A stretch of 64,000 nt of DNA from IDS-8 sp040902105 (GTDB taxonomy: Bacteria > Pseudomonadota > Gammaproteobacteria > Steroidobacterales > Woeseiaceae). Location of the stretch: positions 124,001-188,000 of the forward strand of contig JBBDXW010000071.1 in NCBI GenBank assembly GCA_040902105.1, written 5' to 3'. The notes beneath the pieces are model-generated. The model saw nothing but the letters and a program-made list of their open reading frames with translations. It made no database searches and was not told the origin of the DNA. The stretch's first letter is position 1, and each line of letters starts with the position of its first letter. Shown piece by piece: positions 1-9,865 of this stretch. The position numbers were made by a program, and so were the translations under genes.

Positions 1-300
1 ATGAACAAAAGTGCCGTTGCCCGGACAAGTTCGCGCCGACTTTGACGCGTTCGCCTGTCGGGTCCCGGATATAACTCCTGGATATAACCTGCCGTGCGAC
101 AGGGCGCGCGGTTCACTCGTTTCGCAATGTGGACCATCGCTTCATTCCGTCCGTCTTTTTTTGCCGGTGGCTGGAAAACACTCAGGAATAACATTAGTCT
201 TCACTCGGCAGGATATACAACACAAGAACGAGTCCCGGACGGGGCATAAGGACAACGGTTGCTCGAAAGCAACACCAAGCCGTTCCGGGGGAGAACCAAA
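1..300. other. Non-coding leader upstream of the TonB receptor
   Basis: I see no convincing gene here. The only open frames are short, lack a ribosome site and have no protein-like character. A purine-rich GGGGGAG stretch just before position 301 is the ribosome binding site of the receptor. No clear sigma-70 promoter or terminator hairpin was recognised. Confidence 0.5.
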
Positions 301-3300
301 ATGGCAAGTCGCAATATTCGTCCGAGCAAGTCCAGTTCGGTTCGCCTGACACCTATGTTGTCGCCACTGGCTGCGGCGGTGATAACGGCGCTTTATCCGG
401 CGGGCCCGGCATGGGCTCAGGATGAAGCGGTGCCGAGTGATGAGTCGGTCGAGGAAGTGATCGTCACGGGCTCACGTATTCGCAGAGATGCTTTCTCCAG
501 TGCGGCGCCAATGGAAGTCGTGCTGACTGAGGCCGCAGCCCCCAGGGGCATAACCGATGTGGGCTCGTTACTGCAGACGACCACCGTCGCCGCGGGTGCG
601 CCGCAGGTCACCGCGGCATCTTCGAGCGTGTTCGTCGAGAACGGTGGCCTTGGAGCGAGCACGCTTTCCATTCGCGGCCTGGGCCCGAACCGCACGCTCA
701 TCCTGCTCAATGGTCGTCGCGCCGGGCCCTCGGGCGTCCAGGGTGGTGTTTCGTCCTTCGATTTGAACGCCATTCCGCTGACAGCGATCGAGCGTGTCGA
801 GATCCTGAAAGACGGCGCGTCCTCGATCTACGGGTCCGATGCGGTCGCCGGCGTGGTCAACATCATTACCAAGAAGGACGATGGCGCAGAGTTCGATGCA
901 TTCTATTCGGCTCCGCAAGAGTCCGGCGGCGAACAGACGCGCCTCAGCGGTTCGTGGGGCAAGTCGTTCGAGCGCGGTCGATTCCGCGTCACCGCCGACT
1001 ACAACAAGATCGAAATCATGCAGCGCCGCGATCGGGACTTTTTCGACTGCGAGGAACAATACACCTTCGACCCGGCAACCGGGGAACGCGCCGACCCGAT
1101 TGATCCCCGTACCGGATCGTCTCTGTGCGACGATCTCCCCTGGGGTCATGTCTGGGTTTACGATTATGCGGCGGACGTCGGTGACGGCACCACCAACGTG
1201 GGCGCCGCGCCGTATCTGTTGCAGTTCGATTTCGACGGGTTGTTGGCGGCGAATGGTTTACCGCCGCTCGCAGCTCCGACGAATCCCAATCACATGACGG
1301 CCCCGCCGGGCTGGTTCCCGGTAGCCCGGGGCGATGTCCTGTCGGATTCGCTTATCGACGCACAGCATCCGTTGCACGGCACGCAAACGCTGATTCCTGA
1401 AAACGAGGCTATGACCTTTTTCCTCGAGGGAGAATACAGCCTTACTGATAACGTCACTGCCTACTCGGAGGTTCTGTTGAACCGGCGCGAGACGGTGGAC
1501 GTCGGTTATCGCCAGATATGGACCTATATCTACAACTACGATTCTGCCGATCTGGGTTTTGCAAGTGATCCGTTCAGCGCCGGCTGGACCGGCGCTCAAT
1601 GGTTGAGCCCTTTGTCGATTACCGATCACGCCGACCAGGAAATTACGGTGGACTACGTGCGCTTCGTCGCCGGACTGACCGGTGAAACAATGCCGGCCCT
1701 GGAGAGCTGGACCTGGGATCTGTCCCTTCAATACAGCAAGTCCGACGGAGAATACGTCAATGATCGGGTCCTGAAGGATGCGCTGGAGATGCCGTTCTTC
1801 AGGACCGCTTCCTGTGTGGGACAGACCACCCCCATTTCGAACCGGCCGTGCTTCGACATTCAGTGGCTGGACCCGAACTTCCTTGCCGGAGATATCCCAC
1901 AGGAGGTGAAGAATTACCTGTTCGATGTAGAAACGGGTAATACCGAATATACACAGTGGTCGATGGAAGCAGTTACGACCGGTAACGTGTTCGAGGTGCC
2001 GGCGGGTTCGGTTGCCGCGGCAATCGGCTTACACTATCGTGAAGACGAAATCCTGGACACGCCGGGCCCCATTACACTTGCGGGCAATGCCTGGCAGGAC
2101 GATGCGGCAGGTATCACCGCCGGCGACGACAGTACGTATGCGGTTTTTGGTGAGATCGATGTCCCGCTTCTTGCCGACAGGCCGCTGGTCAAATTTCTCG
2201 ATTTCAATGCGTCCGCGCGGTTTACGGATGTCGACTCCTATGGATCCGACACCACTTACAAAGTGGGCATGAATTGGGCGTTTACTGATTCGTTTCGGGC
2301 ACGATCGACGTTCGGTACATCGTTCCGCGCGCCGGCGCTTTATGAGTTGTATCTTGCGAACCAGAGCAGCTTCATATCGGCGCGAGAAGCCGACCCATGC
2401 ATTAACTGGGGCACCAACCCGAACATCTCGCAGCGAACTGCAGCCAACTGTGAGGCGGATGGAATCCCTGCCGATCACATAGCCACTGTGGGACCTACCG
2501 TCCTGACCGGTGGCGGAGCCGGCGTGCTCGTGGCGGAGACATCCGAGGCGTTTACATTCGGCATCGTCTGGCAGCCGGCGTTTGCCGAACTGAACCTGTC
2601 AGTCGACTATTTTGACATCCTGGTCGAAGATGAAGTGGACAAGATTGGCGGCCCGGAAATTGTCGCCGGCTGTTACGCATCACCGTTCTTCCCCGATGAG
2701 CCGCTCTGCGACCAGTTTGATCGCAGCGCACCCGATGCGCCCTTGCCGAACGCAATCCTGACGATCAGGGACAGCTTCATTAACGTCGCCAAGCAGCAGA
2801 TTCGCGGCGTGGACGTGGCAGCGCTGTGGACCCGGGAACTGCCCGCCGGCTGGGGCACGCTCTCGATTGATACCGATTGGACCTTCAATTTCGAGGATAC
2901 GAACGCGCTCTTTGACGAGACCGAGGAAGACTTGGCCGGAGAGGCCGGGCACCCCGAAACGGTCGGTAATTTCTATGTGACGCTGGACGTGAACGAGTGG
3001 TCATTCTTCTATGGCATGAACTACATCGGCGAAACCGACAATCTCGCGAGTTTTGGCTTCACCACGGTGACAAACGACGAGGGAGAACAGGTGAATATTG
3101 ACCTGATTGCCGAAGCGACCACATATCACAGCCTTTCCGCAGCGTACAATTTTGAAAGCGGATTGGTCGCAAGAGCAGGCGTCGCAAACCTTCTGGACGA
3201 GCAGCCGCCGAGGATGACTTCACTAGGCACGGGCACCGAAGTGGACGTCGTGGGTGAGGTGGCGTTTTACTCCCAATATGACTGGCTGGGACGGCGCTTC

Positions 3301-3327
3301 TTCGTCAACCTGACAATGGGCTTCTAG
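301..3327 (+). CDS. TonB-dependent outer membrane receptor
   Basis: Outer-membrane active transporter of 1008 residues. The ATG at 301 is chosen because GGGGGAG lies about 9 bases upstream; an upstream TTG would only add 14 non-signal residues. A signal peptide ends near AWA-Q (residue 39-40), then comes the EEVIVTGSRIRR segment (51-62) typical of the start of the plug in oxidoreductase-linked TonB receptors, a plug domain (about 60-190, with SIRGLGPNRTLILLNGRR and IERVEILKDGASSIYGSDA-type motifs) and a long beta-barrel ending in a C-terminal Phe (NLTMGF). There is no N-terminal STN domain, so it is a transporter without FecR-type signalling. The substrate cannot be read from sequence. The convergent neighbours, a FAD oxidoreductase and a secreted amidohydrolase, suggest uptake of a small organic or peptide-like substrate; that is inference. 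Confidence 0.9.
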   Translation: MASRNIRPSKSSSVRLTPMLSPLAAAVITALYPAGPAWAQDEAVPSDESVEEVIVTGSRIRRDAFSSAAPMEVVLTEAAAPRGITDVGSLLQTTTVAAGAPQVTAASSSVFVENGGLGASTLSIRGLGPNRTLILLNGRRAGPSGVQGGVSSFDLNAIPLTAIERVEILKDGASSIYGSDAVAGVVNIITKKDDGAEFDAFYSAPQESGGEQTRLSGSWGKSFERGRFRVTADYNKIEIMQRRDRDFFDCEEQYTFDPATGERADPIDPRTGSSLCDDLPWGHVWVYDYAADVGDGTTNVGAAPYLLQFDFDGLLAANGLPPLAAPTNPNHMTAPPGWFPVARGDVLSDSLIDAQHPLHGTQTLIPENEAMTFFLEGEYSLTDNVTAYSEVLLNRRETVDVGYRQIWTYIYNYDSADLGFASDPFSAGWTGAQWLSPLSITDHADQEITVDYVRFVAGLTGETMPALESWTWDLSLQYSKSDGEYVNDRVLKDALEMPFFRTASCVGQTTPISNRPCFDIQWLDPNFLAGDIPQEVKNYLFDVETGNTEYTQWSMEAVTTGNVFEVPAGSVAAAIGLHYREDEILDTPGPITLAGNAWQDDAAGITAGDDSTYAVFGEIDVPLLADRPLVKFLDFNASARFTDVDSYGSDTTYKVGMNWAFTDSFRARSTFGTSFRAPALYELYLANQSSFISAREADPCINWGTNPNISQRTAANCEADGIPADHIATVGPTVLTGGGAGVLVAETSEAFTFGIVWQPAFAELNLSVDYFDILVEDEVDKIGGPEIVAGCYASPFFPDEPLCDQFDRSAPDAPLPNAILTIRDSFINVAKQQIRGVDVAALWTRELPAGWGTLSIDTDWTFNFEDTNALFDETEEDLAGEAGHPETVGNFYVTLDVNEWSFFYGMNYIGETDNLASFGFTTVTNDEGEQVNIDLIAEATTYHSLSAAYNFESGLVARAGVANLLDEQPPRMTSLGTGTEVDVVGEVAFYSQYDWLGRRFFVNLTMGF

Positions 3328-3372
3328 GCCGTTCACGCGACCCCTTATTCTTATCGAAACGATGGCGCATTG

Positions 3373-4923
3373 CTATGAGCGGCGGGCATGCCTTAACAAT
3401 TGCTGGCTGCACATATATCCCGGAGTACCGGTAACGGATCCGCAGGGATAGGTGCCGGAACCACACAGATAGACGTTGTCCAGGCCACCGAAACGATAGA
3501 AATTTGTCGCCGGACTGTCTGAATAATTCCGGTCAAAAAACGTTTGCCCGCCAACCAGCATCGTGTGGTCGAGATTGCCGCCTGGAAAATGAAAAATTTG
3601 CTGCAAATCCCTGGGCGTCAGCAGGCTGGACCAGACGCAGTCTTCCGGGTTCTCGATGTGCGCGAATAGCGTTGCCTTGACCTGGTTTTCCACATCTGCC
3701 AGGTCGGCGCCAGTTTTCCCGAGTGACAGGTTCTTGAAAAACACCGCCAGGCGATCGAATGGTTCGCTGTGCGCGAGTTGGCGCATCGCCGCTCCCTCAC
3801 AGTAAACCTGCATGTACCCGGGTTCGTAGGGGATGTCGGTATTCAGTATCCTGAGGGTCGCCTCCTCGAACTCGTCAAGACTGGAAACTGAAAAGAAGAA
3901 CCGGAAGGCAGCGTCAGAATCGCCCGCATCCGAACCGTATTTCCATCTTACGGGCCGCCTGAACATCAGGTTCAGCTTGCCACTGCTGCCGCGAAATCGT
4001 TGTTCTTCGGTTTTCCTGTTTTGCTCCGGGTTGCCGACCATTCGAGTTGCCGTCAACGGATCGGTGCCCATGATCAGGTAATCAAAATCCAGATCTCGCC
4101 GGCTCCCGGCCTGTTCGTATGCCACCTTCCCCTTGACCGGATCGACACCAACCAGTTTGCTGGACAGGTGGGTTTCAACACCGAGTTCGGCATTTATCCT
4201 GCCGAGTTCCTCCGTAATCTGCCAGATACCGCCTTTGACGAAGCCATAGTAGCCACCAAAGATCGACCCCGAATCCATGAGCGGAAGCGTGAATGCCGAG
4301 TATGGATCGTGCAACGAGACCGGGCCGCTTTCGGTCACGGTCATCGCCATGTACATCTTGCTGCGCTCGCTGGTGAAGTAGTGGTCGAGCAAAGCTCTCG
4401 CCGTACCCGAAATCCACAGTTCTGTGAGAGCCCTACCGAGAACGCTTTTCGCCTCCGCGAGCGTCGGTGGCCTGGCGTTGACATAACCATCCTGCAAATA
4501 GCTGACGACCCTGGCCTCGTCCGCACGAAATGCGTCAACGTCGCCCTTCTCGCCCCATTTGGCGGCAAGTTCGCGATCCAGTTCTTTCGGGTCACGATAA
4601 ATCCAGGCAGGTTCGTCGTCGCCGGGAAAATGAACGAATTTCGGATGCTTCGGCGCGAAGGTCTGCAAGCGCTTCGAAAGCCCGGTTTCCTCGAATATGA
4701 ACTTTTGCATGAGGCCGAGAACCGAAGCGCCCAGCGCATAATGCTGCGTTACGCCGTCGATCGCTGCGGTCCCGGACACGCACGCACCCCCGACCCGCTC
4801 CGCACGTTCGATCATGGTGACACGACATGCCGAACGTTGAAGATAATTCGCGGCAATCAGACCGTTGATACCTGCGCCGACGATCAGGATATGTGGTTCG
4901 TTCATGTGTCCGGGTTTACTCAT
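3373..4923 (-). CDS. FAD-dependent phytoene-dehydrogenase-like oxidoreductase
   Basis: Flavoprotein of 516 residues in the NAD(P)/FAD amine-oxidase/phytoene-desaturase superfamily. The N-terminal dinucleotide-binding motif GAGINGL sits at residues 16-22, followed by an acidic strand end (MIERAERVGG) that contacts the ribose. The C-terminus has the second FAD motif (GLDNVYLCGSGTYPCGSVTG), as in carotenoid isomerases and desaturases. The family catalyses FAD-dependent desaturation or isomerisation of lipophilic substrates; the real substrate is unknown. ATG 4923 is used; a second ATG at 4905 is equally plausible and neither has a strong ribosome site. It starts 25 bases after the stop of the upstream amidohydrolase gene on the same strand, so the two probably form an operon. 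No carotenoid genes are adjacent. Confidence 0.8.
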   Translation of the reverse strand: MSKPGHMNEPHILIVGAGINGLIAANYLQRSACRVTMIERAERVGGACVSGTAAIDGVTQHYALGASVLGLMQKFIFEETGLSKRLQTFAPKHPKFVHFPGDDEPAWIYRDPKELDRELAAKWGEKGDVDAFRADEARVVSYLQDGYVNARPPTLAEAKSVLGRALTELWISGTARALLDHYFTSERSKMYMAMTVTESGPVSLHDPYSAFTLPLMDSGSIFGGYYGFVKGGIWQITEELGRINAELGVETHLSSKLVGVDPVKGKVAYEQAGSRRDLDFDYLIMGTDPLTATRMVGNPEQNRKTEEQRFRGSSGKLNLMFRRPVRWKYGSDAGDSDAAFRFFFSVSSLDEFEEATLRILNTDIPYEPGYMQVYCEGAAMRQLAHSEPFDRLAVFFKNLSLGKTGADLADVENQVKATLFAHIENPEDCVWSSLLTPRDLQQIFHFPGGNLDHTMLVGGQTFFDRNYSDSPATNFYRFGGLDNVYLCGSGTYPCGSVTGTPGYMCSQQLLRHARRS

Positions 4924-4948
4924 GATTGCAGTCGCTCGGCCCCGGCGA

Positions 4949-6691
4949 TCAGCGTTCGTAGGCCACGTTGCCGCCGACGATCGTCATCAGGATACGGCCG
5001 TTCAGAAGATCCGCCGGGCTGTCATCCGCGAGCAGAAACGGATCGATATCCATGACCGTTATGTCGGCCCAGCGGCCGGCTTCGAGCACGCCGGTCTGGT
5101 CCTCGCGAAAACTCGCATACGCGGACCAGCTCGTATACGCCCGAAGCGTCTCGTCCGCGTTCAGCGCCTGCTCCGGATACCAGCCGCCCTCCGGCTCATT
5201 CGCCTTATCCTGGCGCGTAATCGCCGAATGCAGCCCATAGAAAATATCGTGATCCGACCCCGGATTGTCGGAGTTGAAGGTGAGCGACGCACCGGTCTCC
5301 CGCAACGAGCGCCAGGCATACGCCCCCAGGATGCGTTCCGGCCCGACTCGCGCTTCCGCCCAGGTCTTGTCCTCCATCGCGTGCGGCGGCTCCATCGAAG
5401 CAATGACTCCGAGGTCACCGAAGCGCGGAATGTCGTCCGGGTGCAGCACTTGAGCGTGCTCGATGCGATGCCGGTACCTGGCGGTCTCCGGGTGTGCTTT
5501 GAATATGCGCTCCAGGATGTCCAGTGACTCGCGATTGCCGGCATCACCGATCGCGTGAATCGCCAGCTGAAAGCCGCGCTGCATCGCCTCCTCGGTCAGC
5601 GCCTCGTTGAAGCCGTAATTGTCGCCGCTGACGCCGCGGTGCCCGGGTTGATCGGCGTAATCGTAAAGAAGCCGCGCCCCGCGCGAGCCAAGGGCCCCGT
5701 CGTAATAGGCCTTGACCGCTCGCGTGACCAGCATGCTGTCACTGTCCTGGTCCGGGCCCCTGGCAAGCCACTCGCGGATGAGGTCTTCATCGCGCAGCGA
5801 CAGCATCGCGTAGACCCGTATCGGCAGTTGTCCCGACGCTTCCAGGTCTTCGAGGATGCTCATCTCGCGCGCGTCGAGGCCCGCTTCATGGACGGTCACG
5901 TACCCGTCTTCCGCCATTTGCCGGAGCCCCGCGAGTACCTGCTTCGTAACGGTCTCGCGCGGCGGCGGCGGGACGGCGTCACTGATCAGCGGCACGGCTC
6001 TATTGAGGAACATCCCGTTCGGTTCACCGGCGGCGGTCCGCCGGATCTCACCGCCAACCGGCGCCTCGGTTTCGGCTGTGATGCCCGCCTCATCCAGCGC
6101 CATCTGGTTCGCCCAGCCGGCGAAGCTGTGCAGGCTGGCCAGGAACACCGGGTGATCCGGCACCGCCTCGGACAGCAGGACCTTGTCCGGATAGCGATTG
6201 GCCCAGGCGCCCTCGTCCCAGCCGCGACCGACGATCCAGTCGCCCTTCGGCACACTCCGGGCCCGTTCCGCGACACGCGCGACCGCTTCTTCTTCCGTGT
6301 CGACATCCACCAGGTCGACAAGATCGAGCGCAGCGCCGAGTCCGAATACATGCGTGTGCGAATCGACCAGCCCCGGAATGACGGTGGCGCCGGCGAGATC
6401 GACGACGCGGGTCGAGTCACCCCGGTGCGACGACGCATCGGACGTCGAGCCGACGAAAACGATTCGATTTCCCTCGATGGCTACTGCATCGGCGTCCGGT
6501 TGCCAGCGGCTGCCATCGTACGGTGCGTCTTTCGGCAACGCGCCGTCACCGCCCGGATCGTTCCAGTCCAACGTGTAAACGCGGCCATTAATGAGAAGAA
6601 GGTCGGCGCCGCCGGGTTGCGAAGTTTCGCTGGAACAGGCGGTCAGAACGGCAAGGACGAAAAAGACGAGCGGAAGTCGTATGGTCTTCAT
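4949..6691 (-). CDS. YtcJ-type amidohydrolase, predicted lipoprotein
   Basis: Metal-dependent amidohydrolase (amidohydrolase_3/YtcJ family) of 580 residues. The ATG at 6691 is chosen because it gives a clean lipoprotein signal with lipobox LTAC (Cys19). The metal site starts with H-x-H in VDSHTHVFG (residues about 110-117); later motifs AIHAIGDAGN, HRIEHAQV and SDNPGSDHD supply the remaining metal or catalytic residues. The family hydrolyses amide or imide bonds in small molecules; the substrate here is not known. The lipobox places it on the envelope, probably facing the periplasm. It is followed 25 bases later by the FAD oxidoreductase. A truncated glutamine-synthetase relic lies directly upstream, so part of its 5' region is derived from a decayed gene. 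Confidence 0.85.
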   Translation of the reverse strand: MKTIRLPLVFFVLAVLTACSSETSQPGGADLLLINGRVYTLDWNDPGGDGALPKDAPYDGSRWQPDADAVAIEGNRIVFVGSTSDASSHRGDSTRVVDLAGATVIPGLVDSHTHVFGLGAALDLVDLVDVDTEEEAVARVAERARSVPKGDWIVGRGWDEGAWANRYPDKVLLSEAVPDHPVFLASLHSFAGWANQMALDEAGITAETEAPVGGEIRRTAAGEPNGMFLNRAVPLISDAVPPPPRETVTKQVLAGLRQMAEDGYVTVHEAGLDAREMSILEDLEASGQLPIRVYAMLSLRDEDLIREWLARGPDQDSDSMLVTRAVKAYYDGALGSRGARLLYDYADQPGHRGVSGDNYGFNEALTEEAMQRGFQLAIHAIGDAGNRESLDILERIFKAHPETARYRHRIEHAQVLHPDDIPRFGDLGVIASMEPPHAMEDKTWAEARVGPERILGAYAWRSLRETGASLTFNSDNPGSDHDIFYGLHSAITRQDKANEPEGGWYPEQALNADETLRAYTSWSAYASFREDQTGVLEAGRWADITVMDIDPFLLADDSPADLLNGRILMTIVGGNVAYER

Positions 6692-6708
6692 TGGGGTGTT
6701 CCCAGGCG

Positions 6709-6867
6709 CATGGGCTGATTTCACGATGGAACAGGCGCATCTCTTCGCGCTTCACCGCATCATAAATCATGCAAAAGTCCTGACCCAGTACCTGGTGAAC
6801 GTCCGGGACAAGCCTGCCAGGTCCGGCACAAGGCATTCGACTTCATCGATTTTGCGTCCGGCCCGAT
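6709..6867 (-). pseudogene. Internally deleted glutamine-synthetase-family relic
   Basis: Two separated segments of the intact glutamine-synthetase-like gene at 21839-23215 are joined here. Bases 6709-6800 match 21870-21961 (C-terminal VHQVLGQDFCMxYxAVKREE part) and 6805-6867 match 23098-23160 (N-terminal IDEVECxVPDLAG part), both nearly identical by eye. About 370 codons between them are missing and the two pieces are in different reading frames. It cannot encode a functional enzyme. The high remaining similarity suggests a recent duplication followed by deletion. Confidence 0.85.
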
Positions 6868-7010
6868 CCATGATGGTAACCCGCGCTAATGTGCCGGTAT
6901 GACAGTTCGCGTGTCCCGCCCCCTTTATCGAACGAGTTGAGCCTGCTGGCTGTCCGGCCGTGCTCTGGCGGCCTCAGGTATGATGTGCCGCCCGCGCCAC
7001 GGAGATTGGA

Positions 7011-8324
7011 ATGTCTGAAGCTCGAAGCCTGATGGCCGTTGTCACGCTGGCGGTATTCCTCGCCTGCGCCGCCGATGGAGCAGCGCTTTCTGACACGGAA
7101 CAGCAGCTCGCCAGGGTGGTCGACAGTCGCCAGTCCGAGGCAATGGCCCTGTTGCAGCAGGCCGTCGAGATCAACAGCGGCACCATGAATCCAGAGGGAG
7201 TGCAGCAGGTCGGAAAACTGTTCGGTGACTCTCTCGAGGACCTGGCGTTCGAGGTCAGCTGGGTGGACGGTGCGGCATTCGAGCGTGCGGGCCATTTAGT
7301 CGCCCGGCATCGTGGAAGCGGCCCGCACCTGCTGCTCATCGGTCACCTGGATACCGTGTTCGAGTCCGACAGCCAATTCCAGCATTTTGAACGTCTCGGC
7401 GCGGAGCGGGCGAAAGGTCCCGGCATCATCGATATGAAAGGCGGCGACGTGATCATCGTCGAGGCCCTGGCGGCGTTGAAAGCAGTGGGCGCGCTAGGGG
7501 ACCTGCAGATCACGGTGGTAATGACCGGAGACGAGGAATCCTCGGGCAGCCCGCTGTCCGAGGCGCGGCGGGTATTGCTGGAAGCGGCGGATGTCGCCGA
7601 CGTGGCGCTCGGCTTCGAGGACGGCGACGGCAATCCGGAGACGGCCGTCATCGCGCGGCGAGGATATACCGGTTGGCGGCTCACAGTATCCGGCACACCC
7701 GCTCACTCCTCACTGATATTCCGCGACGAGGTGGGGGCTGGCGCGGCGTTCGAGGTGGCTCGCATTCTGGATGGATTCCGCCGCGAGCTGGCCGGAGAAC
7801 GCTACCTGACCTTCAATCCCGGCATCGGGCTGGTCGGCACCCGGGTGGACTACGACGACGCCCATTCCTCCGGCGACGCCTTTGGCAAGGCGAATGTAAT
7901 TGCCGAGCACGGTGTGGTGACGGGCGATCTGCGAACGCTCACCATGGACCAGCTCGCTTCCGCCAAATCCCGCATGGAAGACATCGCGGCCCGGCATCTG
8001 CCAGGCACCTCCGCGGAAATCGAGTTTACGGACGGATACCCGCCGCTCGCCCCCACGGACGGCAACCGGCGCCTGTTGTCTCTGTACGATCAGGCCAGCC
8101 GCGACCTGGGCCTGGGCGGGGTGGGCGCGGTGGACCCCGGCGCCGCCGGCGCCGCCGACATTTCCTTCACGGCCGGCCGGGTCGCCATGGCGCTGGACGG
8201 GATCGGGCTCATGGGGGAGGGAGGGCACACCGAACGGGAGACCGCCGATCTGACTACGTTGCCGAGTCAGACCAAGCGTGCAGCGCTTCTCATGTACCGA
8301 CTGCGGAATCTCGATGTTCCGTAG
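7011..8324 (+). CDS. M20 family metallopeptidase, carboxypeptidase G2-like
   Basis: Zinc peptidase of 437 residues with an N-terminal signal peptide (LMAVVTLAVFLACAADG), so exported. The di-zinc site is intact: GHLDTV gives His112 and Asp114, DMKGG gives the bridging Asp141, TGDEESS gives Glu175/Glu176, and a C-terminal GHTERE His completes the set. The lid/dimerisation domain lies between about 205 and 320. This matches glutamate carboxypeptidases (CPG2 type), which release C-terminal glutamate or similar residues from peptides or folates. It stands alone between the glutamine-synthetase relic and the membrane protein on the other strand. The exact substrate is inference. Confidence 0.88.
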   Translation: MSEARSLMAVVTLAVFLACAADGAALSDTEQQLARVVDSRQSEAMALLQQAVEINSGTMNPEGVQQVGKLFGDSLEDLAFEVSWVDGAAFERAGHLVARHRGSGPHLLLIGHLDTVFESDSQFQHFERLGAERAKGPGIIDMKGGDVIIVEALAALKAVGALGDLQITVVMTGDEESSGSPLSEARRVLLEAADVADVALGFEDGDGNPETAVIARRGYTGWRLTVSGTPAHSSLIFRDEVGAGAAFEVARILDGFRRELAGERYLTFNPGIGLVGTRVDYDDAHSSGDAFGKANVIAEHGVVTGDLRTLTMDQLASAKSRMEDIAARHLPGTSAEIEFTDGYPPLAPTDGNRRLLSLYDQASRDLGLGGVGAVDPGAAGAADISFTAGRVAMALDGIGLMGEGGHTERETADLTTLPSQTKRAALLMYRLRNLDVP

Positions 8325-8479
8325 ATCGGTGGCAGAATTCCGCACTGTTGCGGTGGGAGGAATAGAACCAGGTCCGTTCCGGTCGCGGTAGGCCCGGTTG
8401 AAGGGACGCTGAAGACGGTGCGCCCGGCCGTTGACGCAGGCGCCCACAGGCTGGCATCCCCCGTAGCGTCTCCCCGGCC

Positions 8480-9862
8480 TCAGATGTACCCGAAGAGCGG
8501 CGGAAAGACAATCACGACGATCGCCGCCCACACGGCGTAAACCGGCAGGTAGGCCGTCTGCCAGCGCTCCAGGCCGGCGAAAGATCCGCGGCCGCGCAGG
8601 AAGCGGACATAGAGCACGGCGGACCACGCGAGATTGACGAGCAGGATGACGTTCTCGCCCAGGGCGGCCACGCGGTTCGGGCTGAAGCCGAACTCCGAGA
8701 TGCGCGTGGCGATCGCCCACAGCGCCACCGTGTCGACCAGCAGGGCGCTGATCACGAGTACCACCTGCAGCACGTCGAAAGCGTCCGGGGCTGCCCGCGG
8801 GTCGCGCGCGGAGATGGAATAGAGGAGCAGCCCGAGAACCACCGCCAGGAGCAGGTCGAACGCGATGATCATGTCGCGATGGAAGTCGATCCCGCGCCCG
8901 ATCCACGTCATGGTCGCCAGGAAGGCGAGCAGCACGATGGCGAACAGCGGCGTAAACAGGCGCGTGAGCACCGGCGCCATGTTCTCGATCACGCTCTGCT
9001 TTGCCTCCACCAGCCAGGAGCCGATCACGACGGCTCCCAGGGCGCCGCACGGCAGCATCCAACGCGTGAAGAAAGGCTCCGTATCGATCCCGATGGCTTC
9101 GAACATCGCCACCATGAAGCCGGTGAGCACGGCGCCGCCCAGCGCGATCAGTACGTAATAGATGAAGAGCTCGCCCGAGAACCGTATGAAGTCCATGCGG
9201 CCGCCGCCGTCACGCCACCGGCCTCCGGCGTACGCGATGCCGACGACCAGCCACAGGGCGATCGGCAGGTGCATCGCCGTGAGAATCTCCGTATATCCCC
9301 CGGGCGAAAACCCGGGCGAAAACGAATAGACGTTGGCGAAGACGGCGGCCACGACGAACGCCGCCGCCATCCAGCGGCGCGTGGCCGGATCGGGTCCCCG
9401 CTTCCAGACGAAGTAGCCTGTGAGGACGGGGAGCACGAACAGGCTCAGATTGCGGGCGTAGAATCCGGCGTCTTCGTCCAGTCGAAGGCCGAACAGCTCG
9501 GGCGCCTTGACGGCCAGCGCCGCGATCGCCGCGAGGCAGAAGGCGACCACGGCTTCGCCCCGGGCCCGCGCGCCCGGCTGCCCGGCAGCGCCGGGAATCA
9601 CCACGAGCTGTTTCCAGAGCCGCTCCGAGTGCTCGCGCGCGAACTCCCGCGACAGCGTGTCGAGGTCTCCCATGCGCTTGACCGACACCAGGAAGGCCTC
9701 GTCGTCGCTGAGTCCCGCGCCGACGAGGGCCGAGACCTGCTCGCGCAGATGGTCCTCCAGCTCCTCCACGTCGACGGAGTGGATCGCCTGCCGTCGGCGC
9801 AGATAACTCCGCCACTGCTCGATCTGCTCTTCGATCCGAATCGCGCAGTCCGGCGCCGCCAC
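8480..9862 (-). CDS. Multi-pass membrane protein with permease-prefix domain
   Basis: Protein of 460 residues. The first 90 residues are soluble and resemble the permease prefix/HAAS-type domain (EELEDHLREQVSALVGAGLSDDEAF then VKRMGD, with the text split here around residue 50), which commonly accompanies PadR regulators. About ten hydrophobic segments follow from residue 95 to the C-terminus (for example FALFDLLLAVVLGLLLY-like stretches). It starts 3 bases after the PadR gene stop, so the two are translationally coupled. Function is unknown; genes of this arrangement are thought to sense membrane conditions. No transporter signature is visible. Confidence 0.75.
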   Translation of the reverse strand: MAAPDCAIRIEEQIEQWRSYLRRRQAIHSVDVEELEDHLREQVSALVGAGLSDDEAFLVSVKRMGDLDTLSREFAREHSERLWKQLVVIPGAAGQPGARARGEAVVAFCLAAIAALAVKAPELFGLRLDEDAGFYARNLSLFVLPVLTGYFVWKRGPDPATRRWMAAAFVVAAVFANVYSFSPGFSPGGYTEILTAMHLPIALWLVVGIAYAGGRWRDGGGRMDFIRFSGELFIYYVLIALGGAVLTGFMVAMFEAIGIDTEPFFTRWMLPCGALGAVVIGSWLVEAKQSVIENMAPVLTRLFTPLFAIVLLAFLATMTWIGRGIDFHRDMIIAFDLLLAVVLGLLLYSISARDPRAAPDAFDVLQVVLVISALLVDTVALWAIATRISEFGFSPNRVAALGENVILLVNLAWSAVLYVRFLRGRGSFAGLERWQTAYLPVYAVWAAIVVIVFPPLFGYI

Positions 9863-9865
9863 GTT

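Noticed and set aside
11..349. Open frame of 112 codons at the start of the window
   Set aside because: No ribosome site, no protein-like pattern and it overlaps the real receptor start in another frame.
4000..6718. Long open frames on the plus strand opposite the FAD and amidohydrolase genes
   Set aside because: They are antisense to well-supported genes and result from high GC codon bias; no domain is visible.
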